Positions 6,597-12,992 of a stretch of DNA of 16,440 nucleotides are shown here, piece by piece; the stretch's first letter is position 1; every line of letters begins with the position of its first letter. Position numbers and translations under genes: made by a program. The notes below the pieces were generated by a model that ran no database searches, was not told the DNA's origin, and worked only from the letters and a program-made list of their open reading frames with translations. Origin of the DNA: JBDUDR01 sp040002845 (lineage in GTDB: Bacteria > Actinomycetota > Actinomycetes > Propionibacteriales > Nocardioidaceae); assembly GCA_040002845.1 (NCBI GenBank), contig JBDUDR010000053.1, positions 1-16,440 of the forward strand. Direction: 5' to 3'.

Positions 6597-7643
6597 GTGA
6601 TGGGCGCGGTCCCTGCTGCGGCCCTTATGCCCTCAGGCACCGAGTTCCAGGCAGCAGGCGCGCACCAGCAGTCAACGCTCTATCAGGCGCGACTGCGGGC
6701 GGCCGTACGGGATCTGCCGGTCGCTGTCGAGAACCGGACGGGGTACGACCGGGACAAGTTCCACCTGTGGGTGGACGCCGACGGCGACGGCTGTGACACC
6801 CGCGAGGAAGTGCTCATCGACGAAGCACGAAAGGGTCCGCAGGTCGGCTCAGACTGCGACATCGGCGCGGGCCTGTGGTTCTCGTACTACGACCGGCGGT
6901 TCTGGAAAGACCCCTCCGACCTGGACATCGACCACCTCGTACCGCTGGCCGAGGCCTGGGACTCTGGGGCCCGGAAGTGGAATGCCAAGACCCGCGAGCG
7001 GTATGCCAACGACCTTGGCGACCCGCGTCCGCTGGTGGCGGTGACGGACAACGTCAACCAGTCGAAGGGGGATCAAGATCCTGCCGACTGGATGCCCGAG
7101 TTCAACCAGTGCAGGTATGTCAAGCAATGGGTGGCCGACAAAATTCGCTGGCACCTGACCGTCGACCAAGGCGAGAAGAGCTTCCTGCGGGCGCGTGCGG
7201 CCAACTGCTCCAACACGGTCATCAAGATCCAGCGCGCCAGGGTCGTTCTGCACGGCGGCGGTGGCGGCACGTGCTCGGGACCGGGCGGCAAGGTCCGGAT
7301 AACTCGGGTCGTGTACGACCCACCGGGCCCCGACGATGGCTCGAACCTCAACGCCGAACGCGTCGTCCTCACCAACCACGGCGCGAAGGCCGCAACCATG
7401 TGCCAGTGGACACTTCGCGATGAGGCGGGAGCGACCTTCACGTTCCCCGGCTTCACACTGCCACAAGGTAAGGACGTCGTTGTCCACTCCGGCAGCGGCA
7501 CCCGAACCGCACATGACCTGTACGCCGACTGGGGATACACCTGGAACAACACCGGAGACACCGCCACCGTCCGAAACCGGCACGGTGCGGTCGTCGACAG
7601 CTGCTCGTGGAGTACGGACGGCACCGGTTCGACAATCTGCTGA
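6597..7643 (+). CDS. Probable secreted HNH nuclease with C-terminal lamin-tail domain
   Basis: This is a 348-residue protein as started at GTG 6597. Residues 55-190 form an HNH nuclease of the GmrSD/DUF1524-like secreted type. Visible are WVDADGDGCDTREEVL, LDIDHLVPLAEAWDSGA with probable catalytic His113, and NVNQSKGDQDPADW. Residues about 218-345 match a lamin-tail (LTD) beta-sandwich (VRITRVVYDPPG, ERVVLTN), often found on extracellular nucleases. Paired cysteines fit an exported protein. The frame upstream of 6597 gives a convincing signal peptide (RKVATTLAVALSLTASVMGA), but its natural start would be ATC at 6540, so the true start is unresolved. Part of the gene recurs as a relic at 8696-8754. 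Confidence 0.85.
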   Translation: MMGAVPAAALMPSGTEFQAAGAHQQSTLYQARLRAAVRDLPVAVENRTGYDRDKFHLWVDADGDGCDTREEVLIDEARKGPQVGSDCDIGAGLWFSYYDRRFWKDPSDLDIDHLVPLAEAWDSGARKWNAKTRERYANDLGDPRPLVAVTDNVNQSKGDQDPADWMPEFNQCRYVKQWVADKIRWHLTVDQGEKSFLRARAANCSNTVIKIQRARVVLHGGGGGTCSGPGGKVRITRVVYDPPGPDDGSNLNAERVVLTNHGAKAATMCQWTLRDEAGATFTFPGFTLPQGKDVVVHSGSGTRTAHDLYADWGYTWNNTGDTATVRNRHGAVVDSCSWSTDGTGSTIC

Positions 7644-7718
7644 CCAGTTTCCGTCCCACGCCATGCTCGCCGCCTGTTAGGTCATGATGGCTCACATGCA
7701 CCGATTGACTCCTCAGCG

Positions 7719-8057
7719 ATGACCCCCGAAGAGCTCCGTGCCTGCTGCCTGAGCCTGGCAGGGGCTAGCGAGACGTTCCCGTTCGGCCCGGACACCTCGG
7801 TGTTCAAGACGAACGGGAAGATCTTCGCCATCAGCGCGCTGGCATCGCCCACCTTGGATGTCAGCGTCAAGTGTGACCCGGAGTTGGGTCAGTCGTTGCG
7901 GCAGACGCATGCCGCGATCGTGCCTGGCTATCACTTGAACAAGCGCCACTGGATCACCGTCACATTGAACTCCGATGTCGCCGATGAGCAGGTCCGACAG
8001 CTGATCGAGGACAGCTACGACCTCGTCCGGCCGCGCGGGCGTTCCCGTCGCGCTTGA
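7719..8057 (+). CDS. MmcQ/YjbR family protein
   Basis: This 112-residue protein of the small MmcQ/YjbR (DUF419) fold is sometimes described as DNA-binding. Typical features are the N-terminal CLSLAGASETFPFGPDTSVFK, KIFAISAL, and the pattern around HAAIVPGYHLNKRHWITVTL ending in a helix with LIEDSYDLV. Length is normal for the family, whose biochemical role is not established. ATG 7719 lacks a clear ribosome binding site. It overlaps the stop of a 12-codon frame starting at 7684 (ATGA), so it may be reached by coupled translation. A decayed piece of a sister copy lies at about 8797-8850. Confidence 0.88.
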   Translation: MTPEELRACCLSLAGASETFPFGPDTSVFKTNGKIFAISALASPTLDVSVKCDPELGQSLRQTHAAIVPGYHLNKRHWITVTLNSDVADEQVRQLIEDSYDLVRPRGRSRRA

Positions 8058-8171
8058 CGGTTGACCGCCGGGATCGGCCGAGCCCCCTGCGTTGCCGGGG
8101 TCCGGGTTTCGGACACACAAGATCGTCATCGGGAGGGCACAAGCCCGTACCTCAACGCGGAGCCTGTGGCT

Positions 8172-8194
8172 ATACATGTATGCTCAATTTGAGC
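8172..8194. promoter_or_regulatory. Promoter/operator of the relB-relE-like module
   Basis: Two adjacent perfect palindromes, ATACATGTAT (8172-8181) and GCTCAATTTGAGC (8182-8194), lie 19-41 bp before the antitoxin start in a locally AT-rich stretch. TATACAT could be the -10 element. Toxin-antitoxin promoters are normally autorepressed through such sites by the ribbon-helix-helix antitoxin; binding here is inferred. Confidence 0.5.
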
Positions 8195-8212
8195 GAGGAG
8201 GAGGTGAGGGCC

Positions 8213-8431
8213 ATGCTGGCGCTGAGGTTGCCGCCCGAGATCGAGGCGAGACTCGAGGAGCTGGCCAAGCGAACGGGACGGTCGAAGTCGTTCTACGCCC
8301 GCGAAGCCATTCTCGAGCACCTGGAGGACTTGGAGGATCTCTACCTGGCAGAGGAGGCCCTTACTGAGCACTACTCCTCCGGCGGCGCCACTGTCTCGAT
8401 GGAACAGGTGATGGAGCGCTACGGCGCGTGA
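8213..8431 (+). CDS. RelB-like ribbon-helix-helix antitoxin
   Basis: This 72-residue protein has an N-terminal ribbon-helix-helix: LALRLPPEIEARLEELAKR then GRSKSFYAREAILEHL. An acidic helical tail, DLEDLYLAEEALTEHY, is of the kind that wraps the toxin. ATG 8213 follows a very strong AGGAGGAGGT (8196-8205). The in-frame ATG at 8180 lies inside the palindromic control region and has no ribosome binding site. The 4-bp GTGA overlap with the next gene is typical of antitoxin-toxin pairs. Confidence 0.88.
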   Translation: MLALRLPPEIEARLEELAKRTGRSKSFYAREAILEHLEDLEDLYLAEEALTEHYSSGGATVSMEQVMERYGA

Positions 8432-8691
8432 GCTACGCCGTCGAGTGGTCGGACCGAGCAGAGAATCAGCTCGCGAAGCTGGATCGGCAGATTGCGCGGT
8501 CCCTGGTGCGCTTCATGAATGAGCGGGTGCACAAGTCGCAGAGTCCAAGACACATCGGGAAGCAGCTCAGGGACTCGGCGTTTTGGCGCTACCGCGTCGG
8601 CGACTACCGCATCCTGTGCCTGATCGAGGATCGAAGACTCGTGGTCCTAGTCGTCGAGCTCGGACATCGGCGTGAGATCTACCGTCGCTGA
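8428..8691 (+). CDS. RelE/ParE-superfamily toxin
   Basis: This 87-residue protein is of typical RelE size. It shows the RelE core AENQLAKLDRQIARSLVRF, FWRYRVGDYRILCLIEDRRL and the C-terminal VVLVVELGHRREIYRR with basic residues used by ribosome-dependent mRNA interferases of the family. It starts with GTG overlapping the antitoxin stop. No catalytic residue is visibly lost. It is homologous to the toxin at 11397-11660, yet is paired with a different antitoxin family. Confidence 0.9.
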   Translation: MSYAVEWSDRAENQLAKLDRQIARSLVRFMNERVHKSQSPRHIGKQLRDSAFWRYRVGDYRILCLIEDRRLVVLVVELGHRREIYRR

Positions 8692-8695
8692 CGGG

Positions 8696-8850
8696 GACCG
8701 GGGCGAGAAGATTTTCCTGCGGGCGCGAGCGGCCAATTACTCCAACACGGTCATTCGGCCAATTACTCCAACACGGTCATAAGGACCGCGCGCGCCCGAG
8801 CTTGGGGAAGCGTTGTCGCAGACGCATGCCGTGATCGTGCCCGACTATCC
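8696..8850 (+). pseudogene. Relic of a second nuclease-mmcQ copy
   Basis: Positions 8696-8754 align without gaps to 7164-7222 of the secreted nuclease gene, with 52 of 59 bases identical, and would read DRGEKIFLRARAANYSNTV. After a 26-nt duplication, similarity resumes to about 8796. From about 8797 the sequence instead reads ELGEALSQTHAVIVPDYP, matching ELGQSLRQTHAAIVPGYH of the MmcQ protein (near 7881-7934). Everything between these points in the intact copies is missing. This is a deletion scar of a former parallel gene pair. It is non-coding now. Confidence 0.8.
8730..8780 (+). repeat. Tandem duplication, 25-nt unit with 26-nt period
   Basis: A 25-nt unit beginning CGGCCAATTACTCC is present identically at 8730-8754 and 8756-8780, with one T between. 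It lies inside the nuclease relic, and the intact nuclease gene has only one copy. The identity of the two units shows the duplication is recent compared with the divergence of the relic. Confidence 0.9.
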
Positions 8851-9701
8851 CCACCCGGTGTTATTGCCGCATGGGTGGTTGGGGTGGTTTGGGGTCGGTG
8901 TCGCTGTTGGGCGCCGGGTTCGAGGGCTGGTGGGTGGAGGAGTTTGTAGACCTTGCGGGACAGTGTGCGCCATAAGATCTCGGCGGGGTCTCCGCCGTCG
9001 TCGTCGACGATGTCGAGTCGGTGTCCGGGTTGCTCGTGGGCGAGGTTGTGGCGGGTGCAGGCGCCGAGCCCGTTGCTCGCGCTGGTCGGCCCGCCGTCGG
9101 CGTAACCGATGGCGTGGTCGGCTTGGATGGCGGGCCGGTCGCAGCCGGGCACCACACACACCGGGTCGATGGTGAAGATCAGGTCGCGCAGCTCACCGCG
9201 GTAGAAGCGTTGTTTCGAATCGGCGTGCAGGACGTGGTCGTCGACCGGGTCGGTCACCAGCCGGCGCAGCAGCACATCCGGACCGGCCAGCAGATCTTTC
9301 AGCACGGGGGCCGGGATCGGGCCGTAGCCGCGCAACTGGACCGGATGATCATCGGCGCCGGCCAGGGTGGAGGCCGAGACGGCGACATCGACCCGGACCG
9401 GGACCTGGTCGGCCCGAGATAATCCGGTGACGCGTTCGACCAGGGTGTCGCACATCAGATGCCGCAACGACCGCGGGTCGCCGTCGGCCTTCAACCCGCG
9501 GGCCTGGCGGTCCAGCGCGGTCCAACACGCCTGGGTCTGCTCCGCAGGTAGGTTCGCCCACAACCCGGCCATCCCATCCCGACCCGCCCGCACCGACACC
9601 GACCGCTGCTGCCGCGCCGTTTCGGCCCGCCGGGTAGCGGCCGCGGCGTCCAGGTCGATCACGATCCGGGCGGCCGCCTGGGTGGCCTCCCCCCAGGACA
9701 T
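8763..9701 (-). pseudogene. C-terminal part of a DUF222/13E12-type HNH endonuclease, split by an amber codon
   Basis: The frame is open without interruption from the TAG at 9735 down to 8763. It gives the second half of a 13E12-repeat-family protein. Counting from ATG 9701, Cys182, Cys187, Cys215 and His218 are probable zinc ligands (CVVPGCDRP, ACTRHN), and Asp195-His196 (ADHAIGYADGG) with Asn210 form the HNH site. The last roughly 30 residues, from GGDSRARSR onward, are antisense translation of the nuclease/mmcQ relic and are not native. The end of the gene therefore fused to foreign DNA, or the natural stop has been lost. Independent translation from ATG 9701 would lack the DUF222 N-terminus. 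Confidence 0.8.
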
Positions 9702-9734
9702 GCCCGGCAGCAGCGACGCCAGCTCAACATCGGC

Positions 9735-10265
9735 CTACCGGCGCAGGCTGCGGGGCAGCACCCGGGTCTCGGCGAGTACGGCGCGGATGTTCCACGACGA
9801 GATCTCCCCCCGTTCCAGGGCGGCCAGGAGCCGGGGGTGGTCGGCGGTCAGCTCGTCGGCGAACCGCACCAGATTGCTCGCCGCGTTGATGCCGGTGACC
9901 CGGGCCATCCCCAGCTCGACCGCACAGTCCTTGACCGCTTCGGCGACCACCTCACCGCGATGCTCGCTAGAGGCGCCGGCCGGCAGGTCAGCCAGATAAT
10001 GCTGCTCATACCCGGCGGCCAACGCAGACACCGCCCGGGCCTGCACACCGGTCGCCCAGCCGATCAACCGGTCCGCGGCGGTCACCCGATCCACCAACTC
10101 ACCCAAGCCCTGACCGACCCCACCATCCGGATCAACCGAATCATCCGCACTGGCCGGATCAGCCGGATCGGGCGGGCCGCTGGCGGCCGGGTCGGGTAGA
10201 GCGGCTAGATCGCGGGTGGCCGCGAGCGCGGCAGCCAACTCGGCACCAGACAACGACTCGAACAT
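9735..10265 (-). pseudogene. N-terminal part of the same DUF222/13E12-type protein
   Basis: The 176 residues from ATG 10265 contain the DUF222 N-terminal region: LGELVDRVTAADRLIGWATG, then the conserved helical part around HRGEVVAEAVKDCAVELGMA and RLLAALERGEISSWNIRAVL. The frame stops at TAG (9735-9737) right after LRR and continues in the same frame as ADVELASLLPGMSWGEATQA. A single C-to-T change of a Gln CAG codon would explain it. The family is common and multicopy in Actinobacteria; its cellular role is not settled. Either this is a nonsense pseudogene or a suppressed amber, and decay is the simpler reading. Confidence 0.8.
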
Positions 10266-10490
10266 ACGTCCACACTATGACCCGCCGCCGACACCCACCC
10301 CCACAACAAGCACCCCCGCCGGAGGCTGTGGACAACCACGCCGAACCCCCACCAGGAAAACTTCGACACCCCAGCGGCCAGAGCCATGAGACCAGACTTG
10401 GCCCGGTTCTCGCGATAGCGGTCCAGCGGGCCTCAGTGTCAAGTCGACACCGCCACGGCAGCTGAACTGGAGGGCAGCGCTGAGGCCGCG

Positions 10491-10507
10491 AAGTACTTTA
10501 CGTACTT
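10491..10507. promoter_or_regulatory. Candidate operator of the second toxin-antitoxin module
   Basis: AAGTACTT (10491-10498) is a perfect palindrome, and GTACTT recurs at 10502-10507 with a 9-bp period, about 45-60 bp before the antitoxin start. Antitoxin autorepression at paired short palindromes is the usual scheme. The rest of the 285-bp gap 10266-10550 shows nothing else that I can name. Confidence 0.4.
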
Positions 10508-10550
10508 GGCTTCCTGCTGCTTGGATGGACCGCGCGCGAAGGAGTCGACA

Positions 10551-10967
10551 GTGACGGCCACCCACTTTGAGAGCTACACCCAGGCGCGTACTCATTTCAA
10601 GGATCTGCTGAACGCCGCCGAGGCCGGGCTTCCCGCGACTGTTCGGCGCGACGAGACCCTCGCTGCGGTGGTTGATGCCGACCGGTTTCGCCTCTTCTTG
10701 ATGTCCGCGCTGCCCTCATCCGCGCAGATCGTCGCGGAGAATGCCGGCTCCTATGCGTTCATGCCTGGTCTGCCGGTCAGCGCGGACGGCACCACCCCGG
10801 ACGAGGCCGTCGACGAGTTGGCGGATGCCTTGCGTGAGTACGTTGCCGACTGGGAGGACCACCTGCGCGTCGCACCCAACCATCGAGACAACTGGGCGCT
10901 GGTCCAGCTGGTCAGGCTCTGCGACGACGCCCAGTTGAGGCACTGGCTTGTTGGCACGGGACTGTGA
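10551..10967 (+). CDS. Antitoxin with Phd-like N-terminus and HicB-like C-terminus
   Basis: This is a 138-residue protein. Residues 1-45 look like a Phd/YefM DNA-binding domain (SYTQARTHFKDLLNAAEAG then VRRDETLAAVVDADRFR). Residues about 65-115 resemble HicB (AGSYAFMPGLPVSADGTTPD, EAVDELADALREYVADWEDH). GTG 10551 has GAAGGAG at 10538-10544. The stop overlaps the next gene by 4 bp (GTGA). Homologous pairs in Actinobacteria are annotated as prevent-host-death protein plus cytotoxic translational repressor. The hybrid layout is seen directly; the antitoxin role is inferred from the pairing. Confidence 0.8.
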   Translation: MTATHFESYTQARTHFKDLLNAAEAGLPATVRRDETLAAVVDADRFRLFLMSALPSSAQIVAENAGSYAFMPGLPVSADGTTPDEAVDELADALREYVADWEDHLRVAPNHRDNWALVQLVRLCDDAQLRHWLVGTGL

Positions 10968-11389
10968 CCTGGCCGCCGCCCACCCGGGCCGACCTTGACT
11001 GGTTCTGCGCCGTCGAAGGCTGGCGGCCGGTTCGGGACGTTCATGGGCGTACGGGCGTCCGGCGTGTGATCTACGAGCTGGCACTGCCCACCGGAAGCAT
11101 GTTGCGCACGCGCCTCTCGCATCCGGTTGACCGGAGCGAGTACGGGCCACGGTTGTGGGAGCACATCCTTCGCGACGAGCTACAGGTCAGCGAGGAAGAG
11201 TTCTGGGCCTGCGTGAAAGACGGCACCGTTCCATCTCGTGATACGCCCGCAACGGACGCCGACGCACTGCCAGCACAGCTCGTAAGCCTGCTGATTCACA
11301 CCGTGGGTCTCTCCGATGACGAAGTCGCCGCGATGACCAAAGAACAAGCAGTCGAGCGTCTCGACGAGTTCTGGGCCACCGGGTCATAG
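10964..11389 (+). CDS. Putative toxin, 'cytotoxic translational repressor' type
   Basis: This 141-residue soluble protein is coupled to the antitoxin by a GTGA overlap. Recognisable pieces are ADLDWFCAVEGWRPVRDVHG, TRLSHPVDRSEYGPRLWEHI and LRDELQVSEEEFWACVKDG. The N-terminal half, with a His in RLSHP, resembles the small HicA-like double-stranded-RNA-binding fold, and that would fit the HicB-like partner. The C-terminal half, LPAQLVSLLIHTVGLSDDEV onward, looks like an added helical module. The family is known in actinobacterial genomes mainly by annotation; I know no settled mechanism. Confidence 0.75.
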   Translation: MTWPPPTRADLDWFCAVEGWRPVRDVHGRTGVRRVIYELALPTGSMLRTRLSHPVDRSEYGPRLWEHILRDELQVSEEEFWACVKDGTVPSRDTPATDADALPAQLVSLLIHTVGLSDDEVAAMTKEQAVERLDEFWATGS

Positions 11390-11396
11390 CACCCGG

Positions 11397-11660
11397 TCAG
11401 TGTCGGCGGTAGACGTCACGGCGATGACCCATCCGGAGCACGAGAACGACGAGTTGGGCTTCGTGGATCTCGTAGATGACGCGGTAGTCGCCAGTACGAA
11501 CCCGCCATTCGCCGGCTCCGCCGACCAGCTGTGTCGCAGCTGGAGGACGAGGGTCCGTGGCCAGCAATTCGATCGCGGCCTGCAGGCGGCGGCGCACCTG
11601 TGGGTCGAATTTGCGCAACTGGCGTGCCGCGGACGGAGCAACGGTGACGGCGTAGGTCAT
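11397..11660 (-). CDS. RelE-family toxin of the third module
   Basis: This is an 87-residue RelE toxin: PSAARQLRKFDPQVRRRLQA, then EWRVRTGDYRVIYEIHEAQL and VVLVLRMGHRRDVYRR. ATG 11660 overlaps the antitoxin stop (ATGA), which decides the start over an upstream in-frame methionine near 11693. It ends 7 bp from the oppositely directed toxin gene at 10964-11389, so the two modules converge with almost no space for terminators. It is clearly homologous to the toxin at 8428-8691, though not a recent duplicate. Confidence 0.92.
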   Translation of the reverse strand: MTYAVTVAPSAARQLRKFDPQVRRRLQAAIELLATDPRPPAATQLVGGAGEWRVRTGDYRVIYEIHEAQLVVLVLRMGHRRDVYRRH

Positions 11661-11932
11661 GCCAGACCGAGATCGGCCTTGACCTCGTCCCACGGGATCG
11701 GCGCCTCTGCGGTCGCCTTCATCTCCGCACGTGCCTGCTCAGCCGCCCGGATGTCGGCCATGTCCTCAGCCAGCTCGAGGACGCGATCCAGGTCATCCGC
11801 GTCGATGACGGCAGCCACCCTGCGTCCGCGGAGACTCAGATATACCGGCTCGTGATCGTCGCGAGCGCGCGCGATGATCGACGCGAGCTGGCTGCGCGCC
11901 TCGGACACAGTGACAGCTGCCGAATCATGCAT
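11657..11932 (-). CDS. Phd/YefM-family antitoxin
   Basis: This 91-residue protein opens with the Phd/YefM pattern AAVTVSEARSQLASIIARAR, then EPVYLSLRGRRVAAVIDADD, followed by an acidic helical tail (ELAEDMADIRAAEQ). I chose ATG 11932; the frame is open to 12022, but the upstream part is AT-rich promoter DNA with no ribosome binding site. No Shine-Dalgarno is visible before 11932 either, and a TTATAAC lies immediately upstream, so the transcript may be leaderless. Confidence 0.9.
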   Translation of the reverse strand: MHDSAAVTVSEARSQLASIIARARDDHEPVYLSLRGRRVAAVIDADDLDRVLELAEDMADIRAAEQARAEMKATAEAPIPWDEVKADLGLA

Positions 11933-11967
11933 GTTATAAGTGTACGTTAGGCTATTCAGTTGTACAA
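11933..11967 (-). promoter_or_regulatory. Promoter/operator of the Phd-RelE module
   Basis: An AT-rich stretch unlike the flanking genes carries TTGTACAA (11960-11967, a perfect palindrome) and a second GTAC at 11942-11945. In minus-strand direction, TTGTAC could be a -35 element, with TACACT or TATAAC near the start as the -10. GTAC-centred repeats suggest antitoxin autorepression. The remainder of the gap to 12143 shows nothing further that I can name. Confidence 0.4.
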
Positions 11968-12143
11968 GCAAGGTGTTAGTCGTACAGACGAAAAGCTGGA
12001 ACTGGGGCGGTGGGCCAAACACCTCAAAAAAGGGTGCGATTCATCGCTTTCTGATGACTCGGTGACTTTCCGCATTCCTCCGCCGACCCGGCCCCGCCTC
12101 CGCGAGACTGTGCTCCGTCCCTATTCGTATCGAAAGGAACCTT

Positions 12144-12854
12144 ATGCACATCTCGTGGAAGGGCGCACTGGCAACGGTGGCGGCCTCGGCCATGCTGGTG
12201 GTCGGAGTGGACTACGCAACATTCGCTGCCAACGGCGACAGTCTCATCTTGGGCCACCTCAACGCGGCGAACGACACCACCGTCTTGACCAAGCATGGTC
12301 CCGGCCCTGCGCTCAGGCTCAACAGCGCCGGTCCAGGGTCGCCCGCGTTAGCCGTGGACTCCAAGGCCAAGGTGGCGAAGCTGAACGCAGACATGGTGGA
12401 CGGCAAGCATGCCAACGCGCTGCTGCAGGCGAAGAACGTCGGTCGGGTCTACACCACCGCAGCCGCCGGTGGCACGGGTCAGGTCATCTTTGACGTTCCG
12501 GATGTCCCCAACGGGATCTACCTGGCGACCTATACGGCCAACTTCTTCCCCCAAGGCACACCTGGGGCGCCGATCCCTTTCAGCTGCTTCCTGCTGCGCG
12601 ATGGCATCATGTCCACCCAGTCGACTAGCTCCTCCGCCGCCGCCAGTGGGTTCTACATCGGCGTCAACGGGAGCACGGTCGTCAAGGCCGTCTCGGGTAC
12701 CGACCTGACTGCCGGGTGCGGCCTCACGTCGGGCGCATGGACCTTCGGCACCAAGAAGCTGACGGTAACCCTGACCCGCCTCGACGGCGTGACAGCCGGC
12801 GGCCTGCCGACCGCACGGGGAGTCAAGCCAGGCAGGCAAACCGCCGCGCACTGA
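12144..12854 (+). CDS. Secreted protein of unknown function
   Basis: This is a 236-residue protein with a signal peptide (Lys6, hydrophobic ALATVAASAMLVVGV, cleavage probably after Ala29). The mature part starts GDSLILGHLNAANDTTVLTK. A stretch around ALAVDSKAKVAKLNADMVDG (69-87) is of a type seen in many actinobacterial surface and phage-tail-like proteins that carry NAD-VDG motifs. The rest, from about residue 100, is a beta-rich domain with two cysteines (148 and 192) that could pair. ATG 12144 follows AAAGGA. I do not recognise a function. It stands alone, convergent to the esterase gene. Confidence 0.8.
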   Translation: MHISWKGALATVAASAMLVVGVDYATFAANGDSLILGHLNAANDTTVLTKHGPGPALRLNSAGPGSPALAVDSKAKVAKLNADMVDGKHANALLQAKNVGRVYTTAAAGGTGQVIFDVPDVPNGIYLATYTANFFPQGTPGAPIPFSCFLLRDGIMSTQSTSSSAAASGFYIGVNGSTVVKAVSGTDLTAGCGLTSGAWTFGTKKLTVTLTRLDGVTAGGLPTARGVKPGRQTAAH

Positions 12855-12869
12855 CGCCAACCTTCGTCG

Positions 12870-12904
12870 CTCCCTGACGCTACGCGCTGAACGGTGGCAG
12901 GGAG
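12870..12904 (+). terminator. Weak hairpin downstream of the secreted-protein gene
   Basis: CTCCCTG (12870-12876) pairs with CAGGGAG (12898-12904) around 21 nt. It precedes the much stronger hairpin and may add to termination. Confidence 0.3.
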
Positions 12905-12924
12905 TCGACGTAGAACCGCGTCAA

Positions 12925-12966
12925 ACGGAACAAACCGCAGGTCTTCTGGCCTGCGGTTTGTTCCGT
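12925..12966. terminator. Strong bidirectional terminator hairpin between convergent genes
   Basis: ACGGAACAAACCGCAGG (12925-12941) pairs perfectly with CCTGCGGTTTGTTCCGT (12950-12966), a 17-bp stem with an 8-nt loop. It lies between the plus-strand secreted-protein gene and the minus-strand esterase gene. There is no long T-run on either side, which is common for actinobacterial terminators. Confidence 0.85.
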
Positions 12967-12992
12967 CACCGTAGCTATCGGGGAGTTTGGCC

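Noticed and set aside
6849..7664. Minus-strand 271-codon frame opposite the nuclease gene
   Set aside because: No recognisable domain. The plus strand holds clear HNH and lamin-tail motifs.
8100..8114. Hairpin GTCCG/CGGAC after the MmcQ gene as a terminator
   Set aside because: Only 5 bp of stem and no T-run; chance is likely in this composition.
8730..8780. Possible attachment-site or insertion-sequence target duplication
   Set aside because: The two 25-nt units are separated by one base with no inserted element between, and the unit is part of the nuclease coding relic. Simple slippage or unequal recombination explains it.
9367..9999. Plus-strand 210-codon frame opposite the DUF222 gene
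   Set aside because: Ser/Arg-rich shadow; the minus strand carries the 13E12 family signature on both sides of the amber codon.
11400..11855. Plus-strand 151-codon frame over the third toxin-antitoxin module
   Set aside because: It runs antisense across both the RelE and Phd genes, which have clear family patterns and the expected ATGA overlap.
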